A DNA stretch of 64,000 nt from Flavobacterium sp. HBTb2-11-1 (GCF_009826975.1 NZ_WUMO01000012.1:1-64000); one strand, 5' to 3'; positions 23,434 through 33,739 are shown, numbered from the stretch's first letter. A program made the numbers and translations. Notes: generated by a model not told the origin, from the letters alone.

Positions 23434-24396
23434 TTATGGTTGTGCAAAAGAAGCTCTAGCACCTCCAGTTGTAAAAATAGCAGCAATTCTATTTTTTTGA
23501 CCTGTTGAGAACATGTACATAGCTTCATCATCTACATAATCCATATAGTTCATTGTCATTTCTACAGGTGTACCAGAGCAAGTGCTATAGTGTGGGTAAA
23601 CAGGTACTCCGTAGTTTGCTGTGTTATGAGTAGGAGTATCTGCAACAAGATCGCTTCCGCAAGTTGCATCTCCCCAAATGTGGCGTAAGTTCATCCAGTG
23701 ACCCACTTCGTGTGTAGCTGTTCTTCCTAAGTTATATGGAGCGTTTGCAGAACCAGATAATCCGAAGTATTTAGGGTCAATTACCACTCCGTCAGTTGCA
23801 GAAGAACCACCAGGGAATTGTGCATAACCTAAAATTCCACCGCCAATAACACATGACCACATGTTTAATTTTGTCGTTGGAGAAGTAGGAGCAATTCCGC
23901 CTTGATTTGTTTTTTTCATTGCATCTCTTGTTCCCCAAGAAGTTTTAGTAGTAGATTTTCTGATAATCTGATCTAATACAAATGTAATTCCGACGTTTGC
24001 TTTTACACCTGAAAATAATGCTGGCACATCATTGTAATCTGAGTTTAAAGCATTAAAATCTTTGTTTAAAACGTCAATTTGAGATTGGATTTGTGCATCC
24101 GAAATATTTTCAGCTGAAGTTCTGTATAGAACATTCACTACAACTGGAATTTCGATTTTACCATTTACCAAACGGCCAGTAAAATTTGAACCTGCGTGTT
24201 GTGCAGTAAAAGTTTCGATCTCATTCATTCTAATTGCCAATGTTGGATCAGCTTTCAATTGAGCTTCTAAAACTTCTTGTGTTGCACAGCTTCTTCTTGA
24301 AGCAACGCTCACATCTGCATTAGCAGAATCAGAGTGTTCATTTTGACAAGCAAACAGCAGTAATGCTGCAAATGTGGTAATAATAACTTTTTTCAT
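23434..24396 (-). CDS. M43-family zinc metalloprotease lipoprotein
   Basis: The 320-residue protein starts with a lipobox (LLLFAC, C17). The zinc site HEVGHWMNLRHIWGD gives H229, E230, H233 and H239, and the Met-turn is in TMNYMDY (about 281-287), as in the M43B cytophagalysin/pappalysin-like proteases. Two cysteine pairs (C246, C273 and others) probably form disulfides. Pro- and catalytic domains are of usual size; there is no type IX sorting tail. It is probably attached to the cell surface and degrades proteins. It is a single gene with its own terminator. Confidence 0.9.
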   Translation of the reverse strand: MKKVIITTFAALLLFACQNEHSDSANADVSVASRRSCATQEVLEAQLKADPTLAIRMNEIETFTAQHAGSNFTGRLVNGKIEIPVVVNVLYRTSAENISDAQIQSQIDVLNKDFNALNSDYNDVPALFSGVKANVGITFVLDQIIRKSTTKTSWGTRDAMKKTNQGGIAPTSPTTKLNMWSCVIGGGILGYAQFPGGSSATDGVVIDPKYFGLSGSANAPYNLGRTATHEVGHWMNLRHIWGDATCGSDLVADTPTHNTANYGVPVYPHYSTCSGTPVEMTMNYMDYVDDEAMYMFSTGQKNRIAAIFTTGGARASFAQP

Positions 24397-24679
24397 AATA
24401 AATTGGGTTTTTTGTTATAAAAATGTTGATTAGTTGAATAATGCGGCAATTTTATAACAAAATACCTTTTTCGCAAAATATTAGAAAAGAAATTTTGTGA
24501 GAAATTTTATGATCCCTTACAAACAGGGATTCCTACAAAAAATGGAGCTAAAAAATTATGCAGTATTTTCTTTCTTTGTGATTTTAAAAATGTATTTTAT
24601 CGTCATTATCTGTTATTTAACGATAATTTTAATTTTAAATTTCTGTTAAAATTCAAAGAAGCTTTTCAGAATTCTATTT

Positions 24680-25177
24680 TTACAAAGAAGTAATTTCGTA
24701 AAGCGCTATGCTAGCAGCCTGCACCACATTCATGCTGCTGTTTTTGCCAAACATATTAATATGCACAATTTGGTGAGAGATTTTTAGAAGTTCTTCTGAG
24801 ATTCCGTTGATTTCACTTCCAATCAAAAGGGCAATTTTTTTGTCGAAGGGAATCATAACTTCTTTTAAAGGTTTGCTGTTTGAAGTAATTTCTAAGGCAA
24901 TAATTTCAAAACTATGATCAGTCAAATAGGAGTGAAGCTCGTCGAAATTTTCAATTACAGAATGAGGCACATGAAGATGCGTGCTACGAGAAGTCTTATT
25001 GATTTTACGAGGTGTAAGCGGAATATCTTTTCCGAAAAAGACAATATTTTCAACTCCGAAAGCCTCAGAAATTCGGAACAAAGAACCAATATTCTGCTGA
25101 AAGTAAATATGATCGCATATCAAAGTTATGGGAAACGTTTTTCGTTCAAATTGATTTTCTTCGTGAGTCAGCTGCAC
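24680..25177 (-). CDS. TrmH/SpoU-family RNA methyltransferase
   Basis: A 165-residue SPOUT methyltransferase without an N-terminal extension. The knot motifs are present: ICDHIYFQQNIGSLFRISEA (motif 1, with the conserved N and R), ALLIGSEINGISEELL (motif 2) and NSSMNVVQAASIALYE (motif 3). Enzymes of this size methylate ribose 2'-OH in tRNA, for example TrmL- or TrmH-like; the exact site is unknown. The DUF4159 gene upstream ends 10 bases before its start. Confidence 0.87.
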   Translation of the reverse strand: MQLTHEENQFERKTFPITLICDHIYFQQNIGSLFRISEAFGVENIVFFGKDIPLTPRKINKTSRSTHLHVPHSVIENFDELHSYLTDHSFEIIALEITSNSKPLKEVMIPFDKKIALLIGSEINGISEELLKISHQIVHINMFGKNSSMNVVQAASIALYEITSL

Positions 25178-25187
25178 TTTCTAGAAT

Positions 25188-25826
25188 TTAATTGGTAAAA
25201 ATATAATTAATGATGTTGGCTCCCATTTTAAGGGCTTTGTCTCTTACGTTTGCAGGATCGTTATGGACTTCGGCATCTTCCCATCCATCTCCCAAATCAC
25301 ATTCGTAAGTATAGAGTAAAACCAGTTTATTGTCGATAAAAATTCCAAATGCCTGAGGACGTGTTCCGTCATGCTCGTGAATTTTTGGCAATCCGTTTGG
25401 AAAAGGAAAAGGTTTCTGAAAAATTGGATGATTTGCTGGAAGTTCTACTAAATTATTATTTGGAAATATCTTTTTGATTTCTTTTCGAATAAACTGATCC
25501 ATTCCGTAGTTATCATCGATATGCAGAAAACCTCCAGCCGTTAGATAATTTCTCAAATTGGTTACATCACTATCGCTAAAAACAACATTTCCGTGCCCCG
25601 TCATATGCACAAACGGATACGAAAACAAATCTGGATTGCTTGGTTCTACTGTCGAAGGTTTGCTTTTGATGCGTGTGTTAATATTGGCATTGCAAAAACT
25701 GATCAAGTTAGGCAAAGAAGTTGGGTTTGCATACCAATCGCCGCCGCCGCTGTATTTAAGCAAAGCAATTTCTTGTGAAAAAGAAGAGATTGAAAAAAGT
25801 AATAATAAGTAAAATATTTTTTTCAT
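25188..25826 (-). CDS. Secreted DUF4159 protein
   Basis: The 212-residue protein has a signal peptide ending SFS before Q18. The DUF4159 pattern follows: LLKYSGGGDWYANPTSLPNL, PFVHMTGHGNVVFSDSDV, GGFLHIDDNYGMDQFIRKE and YECDLGDGWEDAEVHND. DUF4159 has a class I glutamine amidotransferase-like fold and often sits near gliding or MoxR loci; its role is unknown. It appears to be in one operon with the trmH-type gene after it. A mobile-looking repeat (25863-25962) lies between it and rsmE. Confidence 0.85.
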   Translation of the reverse strand: MKKIFYLLLLFSISSFSQEIALLKYSGGGDWYANPTSLPNLISFCNANINTRIKSKPSTVEPSNPDLFSYPFVHMTGHGNVVFSDSDVTNLRNYLTAGGFLHIDDNYGMDQFIRKEIKKIFPNNNLVELPANHPIFQKPFPFPNGLPKIHEHDGTRPQAFGIFIDNKLVLLYTYECDLGDGWEDAEVHNDPANVRDKALKMGANIINYIFTN

Positions 25827-25862
25827 ATAATTTTTTAATTATAAGGCTTTATCGTACTATTT

Positions 25863-25962
25863 GTCATTTCGACGAAGGAGAAATCTCCACAAGTAGCTCG
25901 CCAAAGATTGGTGATTTTCTGTGCGGAGTTACTAACGAAGATTTCTCCTTCGTCGAAATGAC
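25863..25962 (-). repeat. 100-bp inverted-repeat element (MITE/REP-like), copy 2
   Basis: It begins GTCATTTCGACGAAGGAG and ends CTCCTTCGTCGAAATGAC, with perfect terminal inverted repeats of about 25 bases. The core matches 1524-1621 in reverse orientation: here ATCTCCAC is on the left and ATCTTCGT, read inward, on the right. It ends 10 bases before the rsmE stop codon. Confidence 0.85.
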
Positions 25963-25972
25963 AAGATTGTGT

Positions 25973-26686
25973 TTAATTAGGAACTTCATTAAAAAAAACA
26001 ACACTATGACAAGCCACAACAGCAGCTGTTTCTGTTCTCAAGCGCGTGTTTCCTAAAGTTACAGGTTTGTAATTGTTTTCTAATGCCAAAGCAATTTCTT
26101 TTTCAGAAAAATCACCTTCTGGACCAATTAAAATCGTAACATCTTGATTTGGTTTTAAAACTTCTTTTAGTGACTTTTTATCTGTTTCTTCACAATGTGC
26201 AATTAATTGAAGGCCATTTTGCTGTTGTTTAATGAATTCTTTAAACGAAATAGCTTCATTCAATTTTGGAAGAAACGTTTCGTTGCATTGTTTCATTGCC
26301 GAAAGAATGATTTTTTCAAAACGATCACGATTAATTACTTTTCGTTCAGAACGATCACAGAAGATCGGAGTTATTTCCTGAATTCCAATTTCGGTAGCTT
26401 TTTCCAGAAACCATTCAAAGCGATCATTCATTTTAGTTGGCGCAACAGCCAAATGCAAGTGAAATTTTGGTTTCTCGGCATTTTTTATCGAAAGAACTTC
26501 AACCATACATTTATTGTCTGAAGCCAATGTAATTTGCGTTTCAAACAATAATCCTGAGCCATTTGTAACGTGCAGAATATCTCCGTCTTTTTTTCTAAGA
26601 ACTTTTATAATATGACGGCTTTCTTCTTTATCAAAAGAAAAACTTTGAGTTGTCTCGTCTATATTTGGATTAAAAAATAACTGCAT
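25973..26686 (-). CDS. rsmE: 16S rRNA (uracil-1498-N3)-methyltransferase
   Basis: The 237-residue product has the RsmE layout: an N-terminal PUA-like domain (residues 1-70, SRHIIKVLRKKDGD) and a SPOUT domain containing TILIGPEGDFSEKEI and VTLGNTRLRTETAAV. It methylates N3 of U1498 in 16S rRNA. Length is normal. The gene follows tsaD with 3 bases between them, so both belong to one transcript serving translation. Confidence 0.93.
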   Translation of the reverse strand: MQLFFNPNIDETTQSFSFDKEESRHIIKVLRKKDGDILHVTNGSGLLFETQITLASDNKCMVEVLSIKNAEKPKFHLHLAVAPTKMNDRFEWFLEKATEIGIQEITPIFCDRSERKVINRDRFEKIILSAMKQCNETFLPKLNEAISFKEFIKQQQNGLQLIAHCEETDKKSLKEVLKPNQDVTILIGPEGDFSEKEIALALENNYKPVTLGNTRLRTETAAVVACHSVVFFNEVPN

Positions 26687-26689
26687 GAT

Positions 26690-27712
26690 TTAAAATTCGA
26701 TTCTGGCTTTAGAAACCACAGCAGAAGTTTCAAAACGATTAGATAAGTATTTTTGGTATCCTACAATTCCAATCATTGCAGCATTATCTGTTGTATATTC
26801 AAATTTCGGAATAAAAGTTTTCCAGCCATATTTGCCTTCCGCTTCCTTCAAGGTATTTCTGATTCCTGAATTAGCTGAAACCCCACCGCCAATAGCGATT
26901 TGTGTGATTCCAGTTTCTTTTACAGCCAATTTAATTTTATCCATCAGAATTTCGATAATGGTATGCTGAATAGAAGCGCAAATATCATTTAGGTTTTCTT
27001 CAATAAAATTTGGATTCTGCTGTTTGTTCTTTTGAATGAAATATAAAATAGCAGTTTTTAACCCAGAGAAACTAAAATCTAATCCTGGAACTTTTGGTTT
27101 GGTAAAAGGAAATGCTTTCGGATTTCCTTCTTTAGCATATTTATCGATCAAAGGCCCCCCAGGATAAGGAAGTCCAAGAATTTTGGCGCTTTTATCAAAT
27201 GCCTCACCCACTGCATCATCGGTAGTTTCTCCGATAATTTCCATATTAAAAAAGCTATTCACTTTTACAATCTGAGTATGTCCTCCGCTAATGGTTAAAG
27301 CTAAAAATGGGAACTCAGGTTTATCGTAGCCTTCTTCGTCAATAAAATGAGCCAATATATGAGCATGCATATGATTTACAGCAATTAACGGAATATTTAA
27401 GGCCAATGATAATGATTTGCTAAACGAAGTCCCTACCAATAAAGAGCCCATTAATCCTGGCCCTTGTGTAAATGCGATTGCGCTTAACTGTTCTTTTTGT
27501 ACATTTGCTTTACGAAGTGCAGCATCTATAACTGGGACAATATTCTGCTGGTGCGCGCGTGAGGCCAATTCGGGAACAACACCTCCGTATTGATTATGAA
27601 TTAATTGATTGGCTACAACATTTGACAATACTTTGTCGTTATGTAAAACCGCGGCAGCAGTATCATCGCATGAACTTTCGATGGCTAGAATAAAAACCTC
27701 TGGATTTTGCAT
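26690..27712 (-). CDS. tsaD: tRNA threonylcarbamoyl transferase
   Basis: The 340-residue TsaD/Kae1 protein transfers threonylcarbamoyl to A37 of tRNAs reading ANN codons, with TsaB and TsaE. Visible features: ILAIESSCDDTAAAV, the metal site VNHMHAHILAHF, SGGHTQIV and GGVSANSGIR. I use the ATG at 27712; a TTG- or ATG-like start at 27745 would add 11 residues not found in the family. It is upstream of rsmE and divergent from the tamB-like gene. Confidence 0.94.
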   Translation of the reverse strand: MQNPEVFILAIESSCDDTAAAVLHNDKVLSNVVANQLIHNQYGGVVPELASRAHQQNIVPVIDAALRKANVQKEQLSAIAFTQGPGLMGSLLVGTSFSKSLSLALNIPLIAVNHMHAHILAHFIDEEGYDKPEFPFLALTISGGHTQIVKVNSFFNMEIIGETTDDAVGEAFDKSAKILGLPYPGGPLIDKYAKEGNPKAFPFTKPKVPGLDFSFSGLKTAILYFIQKNKQQNPNFIEENLNDICASIQHTIIEILMDKIKLAVKETGITQIAIGGGVSANSGIRNTLKEAEGKYGWKTFIPKFEYTTDNAAMIGIVGYQKYLSNRFETSAVVSKARIEF

Positions 27713-27907
27713 ATAAAGGCACAAATTTTGAATTATATTTGACAAATCAAATGAATTTATCTCTTTGATTTAAGCAGTGCCCCAAAATTAAAGAATTTTT
27801 ATCAAAAACAGCCGTTCTTTGTCTGTTCAAAATAAATTTAAAAGAAAACTAAAATTAAAGAAGCTATCAAAAAAGTAAAGAAAATAATATCCCGAACCCT
27901 AATTGGG

Positions 27908-30900
27908 TTGATTTTACTTTTGTTAGCACTCGCTATCACTCTGTCTCTTCCTGTGGTTCAAACACAGATCGCTAATTATGTTACCAATCGATTGAACGAA
28001 GATTATAAGGTTAATATTAATGTTGAGAAAACGGCAATCAATATCTTCGGTGGAGTAAAATTGAAGAAAGTGACAATTTTAGATCATCATAAAAAAACGA
28101 TGATTTATTCGGATATCATTACTACCGATATTGCCAGTTTTAGCAGGCTTTTAGACGGAGATTTAATTTTTGGCGATTTACGTTTGACCGGTTTAATCTT
28201 TAATCTAAAAACTTATAAAGGCGAAGACGAGAATAATATCAATAAGTTTATTCAAGCTTTTGAGGTAAAGGATACTCCGAAGAAAAAATCAACAAAGCAT
28301 TTTTTGTTGACGGCAAAAAACGCCTATATCGAAAGAGGAAGATTTTCTGTCGTTGATGAAAATAAAACAACTCCTAAATTTCTGGATTTTACAAAATTAA
28401 ACGCTTACATCAGCGAGTTTAAATTGTACGGACCAGAAGTAAATACAAACATTCACCGATTTTCATTTATGGATCATCGCGGTTTGTATGTTTCTAATTT
28501 TGCGGGGAAATTTAGTTATACCAAAAAACAAATTATAGTCGAAAATCTGGCTATAAAAACCAAAAGATCTTCCATTTATGGTGTAGCCATTTTAAATTAT
28601 AAACCATCAGATTTTCTTGATTTTACAGACAAAGTCCGATTTGATGTTTTGATAGATTCGTCTTCTATTGCGACCAATGATATTCGTCATTTTTATGATG
28701 GTTTGGGTAAAAATCAACACTTTAAACTGAAAACCAAATTAGACGGTCCGTTGAATAATATGACGCTTACAGGATTGAGGCTAAGCGATACAAATGGATC
28801 AAAAATTAACGGAACAATCAATTTCAGAAATCTTCTGGGCAGCAAAGAGCAGAAGTTTTCTATGGATGGAAAATTTAGCAAACTCCTTTCTAGTTATGAT
28901 GATTTGGTGGTTTTGCTTCCAGGAGTTTTGGGTAAAAGACTTCCGAAAGAAATGAAGCGAATCGGCAAATTTAATATTGTCGGAAAAGCTAAAGTTTCAA
29001 CGATAGCATTAGAAACTGCTTTTAAAATTGCCACAGATGTAGGAAATGGAGAAGTCGATCTTCATTTGAATAATATGGATTTTATTGATAAGGCTTCTTA
29101 TTCTGGAAATATTATCTTAAACAATTTTGATTTAGGCGCGGTTTTAAATAGAAAAGATATTGGCAAGACGACTTTGAATCTTGACGTAGACGGAGTCGGT
29201 TTTACTGAGAAATATTTGAATACCGTTATTAAAGGGGACATCTCGAAACTAGATTACAATAAATATACCTATAATAATATAGTAGTAAACGGAAATTTCA
29301 AACTCCCTTATTATAAAGGACAAATTGCGATAAACGACCCGAATTTAAATTTAAATTTTGATGGTTTGTTGGATTTGAGCAAAAGAGAAAATCGTTACGA
29401 TTTTCATATTAACGTTGAAAACTCAGATTTAAGAAAACTTAAGTTTATAAACGATTCTATTTCACATTTTAGAGGAGATGTCGTGGTTCAATTAACTGGA
29501 AATTCTATTGAAAATCTTCAGGGAGATATTTTTATAAATGATGCTGAATATCAGAATCCTAAAACAACTTATGTTTTTGACCAAGTAAATCTAAACTCAA
29601 GTTTTGATGCTGACCGTTTAAGAACTATTACAGTAAGTTCGAATGATGTTGTAGACGGAAAAATTGTCGGCAAATTTAGATTTGATCAATTAGACAAATT
29701 GGTCATGAATTCTGTTGGTAGTTTATACACCAATTATAAACCTTATAAAGTTAGAAAAGGGCAATTCCTGAATTTCAATTTCCGTGTTTACGATAAAGTT
29801 GTCGAAATGCTTTATCCAGAAATAAACATTGATTCTTCAACGGTTGTACGAGGAAAAATAGATTCAGATTTGCAGGAGTTTAAATTCCGTTTCAGATCCA
29901 AAAAAATTACGGCAGACAAAAACACATTTGATAATATCCGCATTAATATTGATAATAAAAATCCGCTTTATAATGCCTATGTCGAATTAGACAGTATTAA
30001 GACTCCTTATTATAAGATACGTGATTTTAATTTGATTAATGTTACGGCAAAAGATACGCTGTTTGTTCGTTCTGAGTTTAAAGGTGGAGATAAAGGCGAA
30101 GATTATTTTAATCTCGATTTGTTTCATACAATTGATAAGAACAAAAACAATATTGTCGGAATCAAGAAATCTGAAATGAAGTTTAAGGATTATATCTGGT
30201 ACTTAAACGAAGATGCTGAAAAGGACAATCAGATTGTTATTGACCAGTATTTTAAAAACTTTACATTTGATAATATTGTTTTGTCTCATGAAAGCCAGAA
30301 AATTGATTTAAACGGAGTCATAAAAGGAAAAGATTATAAAGATCTGGTGCTGACTTTTGAAGATGTTGACATCAATAAGATTACGCCTGCAAATTCCAAA
30401 TTTGTATTTAATGGTAATTTGAATGGAAACGTCAATTATAAGCAGAATAAAAATGTCTATCAGCCCACGGCATCCATAAAAATTGATCATCTTGTAATGA
30501 ACAACACAGAATTGGGTACGCTTAATTTTGATATTTCTGGAGATGAATCTTTTAGAAAATTCACGGTTAACTCGTCAATTCAGAATGGTTTTACCGAGTC
30601 GTTTAGGGCTAATGGAACTTTTGCTATAGAGAATAAAGAAACCATAATGGATATGAGCCTGAAATTGGAAGGCTTTAATTTGGCTACTTTAGGAACAATT
30701 GGCGGAGATGTTCTGTCAAATGTGCGCGGTTCTGTTTCTGGAAATGCCGCTGTTATCGGAAATTTGAAGAAACCCGAAATCAATGGACGTTTGTATGTTG
30801 AAAAAGCCGGAATGACCATTCCGTATCTAAATACCGATTACGAATTAAGCGATCGAACGGTTATTGATTTGACTAATGAAAAATTCTTGTTTAGAAATAA

Positions 30901-32443
30901 TCAATTAACGGATACGAAATACGGTACGAAAGGTTTGCTGAATGGAAGTATCGAACATCATAATTTTGGCGATTGGAAACTAGATTTAAATATTAGTTCT
31001 AAACGTTTGGTGGCATTAGATACAAAAGATAGTGATGATGCCGCCTATTTCGGAACAGCTTTTATAAATGGAACGGCTAGTATAAAAGGCCCTGTAGAAA
31101 GTCTTTTTATTAAGGTAGATGCAAAATCTGAAAAAGGCACCGAGGTTAAGATTCCGATTAATAATGCGCAAAGTGTTGGAGAAAGCAGCTGGATCCATTT
31201 TGTAACGCCAAAAGAAAAGTATAATCTTGAGAACGGAATTGTTGAAAAAACAAGAGATTATAACGGACTTGAACTGGAGTTTGATTTTGACATTACTCCA
31301 GATGCCGAAGTAGAAGTTATTCTAGATCGAAATTCGGGTCATGGTATGAAAGGAAAAGGATACGGATCGCTTTTGTTTAAAATCAATACGTTGGGTAAAT
31401 TTAATATGTGGGGGGATTTCCAGGCATATGAAGGAACTTATAATTTTAAATATGGCGGACTTATCGATAAAAAGTTTACCGTGAAAAAGGGTGGTTCGAT
31501 TATATGGGAAGGAAACCCAATGCGTGCCCAGCTTAACTTGGAAGCAGTTTATAAAACGCAAGCCAATCCAGCAGTTCTTTTAGATAATACTTCGTCATTC
31601 AATAAAAAAGTGCCTGTAGAAGTTGTTATTGGTTTAAGAGGAGATTTGGCGAGTCCAGAACCTAATTTTGATATTCAGTTTCCATCGGTAAGTAACGTTT
31701 TAAAATCGGAGATACAATATAAACTGGATGATAAAGATATTCGCCAGACACAGGCGCTTTATTTGTTATCGACTGGTTCGTTTATGAGTACCGACGGATT
31801 TAGCCAGGGAGATTTTTCTGGAACATTGACAGAAACCGCTTCAAGTTTATTAGGTGGCATTATTAAATCGGATAATGATAAAGTAAATATCGACTTAAAT
31901 TATATCGCTGCAGATAGAAGAACAGGGCAGGAGGTTGACGGTCAGTTTGTAGCTAATATATCCTCCCAGATTAATGAAAGAATTACCATCAATGGAAAAT
32001 TAGGAGTTCCAGTTGGAGGTGTAAATGAATCTGCCATTGTTGGAGATATTGAAATCTTGTATCGTGTAAATGAAGATGGAACAATGAACCTTCGTTTATT
32101 TAATAAAGAAAACGACATTAATTATATAGGACAAGGGATTGGGTATACGCAAGGTGTCGGTATTTCGTATGAAGTAGATTTTGATACTTTCAGCGAGCTC
32201 GTAAACAAGCTGTTTAAGAACCATAAAATTGAAAAAGCTGTAAAAAATTCTTCACATGATGATCTTCAAGATTCATATCTTCCTGAGTATATGAATTTCT
32301 CAAGCAAGAAAGATTCAGATAAAAACAAGAAAAAAGCAAAAGAGGAGGAAGAGAAAAAGAAAAAAGAAGAAGAAAAGAAGAAAAAAGAACAGGAGCATAC
32401 ACCAAACAATAATCAAGGATTAATTCCTGACAACGATTATTAA
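27908..32443 (+). CDS. TamB-family translocation/assembly module protein
   Basis: A very large (1511-residue) protein with a signal anchor (residues 2-18), long beta-helical AsmA-like repeats and the C-terminal DUF490/TamB domain (about 1050-1440, with GHGMKGKGYGSLLFKINTLG in two parts). The last 60 residues are a Lys/Glu low-complexity tail. TamB spans the periplasm and moves lipids or barrel proteins to the outer membrane. The frame stays open upstream to 27842 and would add Lys-rich residues normally found before the anchor, but contains no ATG; the start may be TTG 27908 or a rare ATT at 27854. Divergent from tsaD. Confidence 0.85.
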   Translation: MILLLLALAITLSLPVVQTQIANYVTNRLNEDYKVNINVEKTAINIFGGVKLKKVTILDHHKKTMIYSDIITTDIASFSRLLDGDLIFGDLRLTGLIFNLKTYKGEDENNINKFIQAFEVKDTPKKKSTKHFLLTAKNAYIERGRFSVVDENKTTPKFLDFTKLNAYISEFKLYGPEVNTNIHRFSFMDHRGLYVSNFAGKFSYTKKQIIVENLAIKTKRSSIYGVAILNYKPSDFLDFTDKVRFDVLIDSSSIATNDIRHFYDGLGKNQHFKLKTKLDGPLNNMTLTGLRLSDTNGSKINGTINFRNLLGSKEQKFSMDGKFSKLLSSYDDLVVLLPGVLGKRLPKEMKRIGKFNIVGKAKVSTIALETAFKIATDVGNGEVDLHLNNMDFIDKASYSGNIILNNFDLGAVLNRKDIGKTTLNLDVDGVGFTEKYLNTVIKGDISKLDYNKYTYNNIVVNGNFKLPYYKGQIAINDPNLNLNFDGLLDLSKRENRYDFHINVENSDLRKLKFINDSISHFRGDVVVQLTGNSIENLQGDIFINDAEYQNPKTTYVFDQVNLNSSFDADRLRTITVSSNDVVDGKIVGKFRFDQLDKLVMNSVGSLYTNYKPYKVRKGQFLNFNFRVYDKVVEMLYPEINIDSSTVVRGKIDSDLQEFKFRFRSKKITADKNTFDNIRINIDNKNPLYNAYVELDSIKTPYYKIRDFNLINVTAKDTLFVRSEFKGGDKGEDYFNLDLFHTIDKNKNNIVGIKKSEMKFKDYIWYLNEDAEKDNQIVIDQYFKNFTFDNIVLSHESQKIDLNGVIKGKDYKDLVLTFEDVDINKITPANSKFVFNGNLNGNVNYKQNKNVYQPTASIKIDHLVMNNTELGTLNFDISGDESFRKFTVNSSIQNGFTESFRANGTFAIENKETIMDMSLKLEGFNLATLGTIGGDVLSNVRGSVSGNAAVIGNLKKPEINGRLYVEKAGMTIPYLNTDYELSDRTVIDLTNEKFLFRNNQLTDTKYGTKGLLNGSIEHHNFGDWKLDLNISSKRLVALDTKDSDDAAYFGTAFINGTASIKGPVESLFIKVDAKSEKGTEVKIPINNAQSVGESSWIHFVTPKEKYNLENGIVEKTRDYNGLELEFDFDITPDAEVEVILDRNSGHGMKGKGYGSLLFKINTLGKFNMWGDFQAYEGTYNFKYGGLIDKKFTVKKGGSIIWEGNPMRAQLNLEAVYKTQANPAVLLDNTSSFNKKVPVEVVIGLRGDLASPEPNFDIQFPSVSNVLKSEIQYKLDDKDIRQTQALYLLSTGSFMSTDGFSQGDFSGTLTETASSLLGGIIKSDNDKVNIDLNYIAADRRTGQEVDGQFVANISSQINERITINGKLGVPVGGVNESAIVGDIEILYRVNEDGTMNLRLFNKENDINYIGQGIGYTQGVGISYEVDFDTFSELVNKLFKNHKIEKAVKNSSHDDLQDSYLPEYMNFSSKKDSDKNKKKAKEEEEKKKKEEEKKKKEQEHTPNNNQGLIPDNDY

Positions 32444-32468
32444 CACTTTGTTAAAAATAGCCTTTTAT

Positions 32469-32500
32469 AAAACCATTATTCTCATAATGGTTTTTTTTGT
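32469..32500 (+). terminator. Terminator of the tamB-like gene
   Basis: AAAACCATTAT, loop TCTC, ATAATGGTTTT with eight T at the end. It lies 26 bases past the stop. Confidence 0.88.
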
Positions 32501-32752
32501 GCTAAATTTAGGCGCTCTTTTAAAATTTTCCGTGTGAGGGGGAAATTCTGATTTTTATAACACTTCATTAGGGTATTGTTAATTTTGACGATTTAATTAA
32601 AAAAATAGCGTTTTATTATTTTTAATGAAATTTTTTCCTAGAAAAAACTTATTAACGAAAACGTTTGAATTTAACAGATTTTATTAATTTATGATAATCG
32701 TAACCCGAAAAGTGCTGAATGTTTGCTAATTTTACACTTTAATACTTAAATA
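32501..32752. other. AT-rich leader region before pfkA
   Basis: About 250 bases without a gene. It contains the palindromic-looking AACGAAAACGTTT near 32653 and a TTTG near 32722, but no exact promoter match. The pfkA promoter probably lies in the last 80 bases. Confidence 0.4.
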
Positions 32753-33739
32753 ATGCCAAAAACAATAAAAAAAGTAGGTGTTCTTACCTCAGGAGGAGAT
32801 TCACCTGGAATGAATGCTGCAATACGATCAGTTGTTCGAACTTGCGCATATCATAATATAGAATGCATCGGAATTTATAGAGGGTACCAGGGAATGATTG
32901 AAGGTGACTTCAAAGAGATGGGACCACGTAGCGTAAATAATATTGTAAACAAAGGTGGAACGATCTTAAAATCGGCTCGTTCAGTTGAGTTTAGAACCCC
33001 TGAAGGTAGAAAGAAAGCACACGAGAATCTTGTTAAGGCTGGTGTTGATGCTTTGGTTGTTATTGGTGGTGACGGAAGTTTTACCGGAGGATTAATTTTT
33101 AATTCAGAATTTGGTTTCCCAGTAATGGGAATTCCAGGTACAATTGATAATGATATTTATGGTACAAGTTTTACTTTAGGGTATGACACGGCTTTAAATA
33201 CTGTTGTAGACTGTATCGATAAAATTAGAGACACAGCGAGTTCGCATAACCGTCTTTTCTTTGTAGAGGTTATGGGTAGAGACGCTGGTCATATTGCTCT
33301 TAATGCAGGTATTGGTGCAGGAGCAGAAGAAATCCTTATTCCTGAGGAAGATCTAGGTTTAGATCGTCTTTTAGATTCACTTCAAAAAAGTAAAGCATCA
33401 GGAAAATCATCAAGTATAGTAGTTATTGCTGAGGGAGATAAAATAGGTAAAAACGTATTCGAATTAAAAGATTATGTTGAAGCTAACCTTCCTGAATACG
33501 ACGTAAGAGTTTCTGTTTTAGGACACATGCAGCGTGGAGGTTCTCCATCTTGTTTTGACCGTGTTTTAGCAAGCCGTTTAGGAGTAAAAGCAGTAGAATC
33601 TTTAATTGAAGGAAAATCTAATTACATGGTTGGACTTCGTGAAGATAAAGTGGTTTTGACTCCACTTGAGCAAGCTATCAAAGGAAAATCAGAAATTGAT
33701 AGAGAATTATTAAGAGTGTCAGACATAATGTCTACATAA
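32753..33739 (+). CDS. pfkA: ATP-dependent 6-phosphofructokinase
   Basis: The 328-residue enzyme phosphorylates fructose 6-phosphate to the 1,6-bisphosphate. Family motifs are intact: LTSGGDSPGMNAAIR (ATP loop), VIGGDGSFTGG, GIPGTIDNDIYGTSFTLGYDTA (catalytic TIDND, in two parts), VEVMGRDAGHIAL, and the C-terminal QRGGSPSCFDRVLASRLG. It is followed after 95 bases by gapA on the same strand, making this a glycolytic gene pair. Length is normal. Confidence 0.96.
   Translation: MPKTIKKVGVLTSGGDSPGMNAAIRSVVRTCAYHNIECIGIYRGYQGMIEGDFKEMGPRSVNNIVNKGGTILKSARSVEFRTPEGRKKAHENLVKAGVDALVVIGGDGSFTGGLIFNSEFGFPVMGIPGTIDNDIYGTSFTLGYDTALNTVVDCIDKIRDTASSHNRLFFVEVMGRDAGHIALNAGIGAGAEEILIPEEDLGLDRLLDSLQKSKASGKSSSIVVIAEGDKIGKNVFELKDYVEANLPEYDVRVSVLGHMQRGGSPSCFDRVLASRLGVKAVESLIEGKSNYMVGLREDKVVLTPLEQAIKGKSEIDRELLRVSDIMST

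Noticed and set aside
32640..32675. LacI-type operator (AACGAAAACGTTT) before pfkA
   Set aside because: Symmetry is imperfect, no LacI-type regulator is present and the motif can occur by chance in AT-rich DNA.
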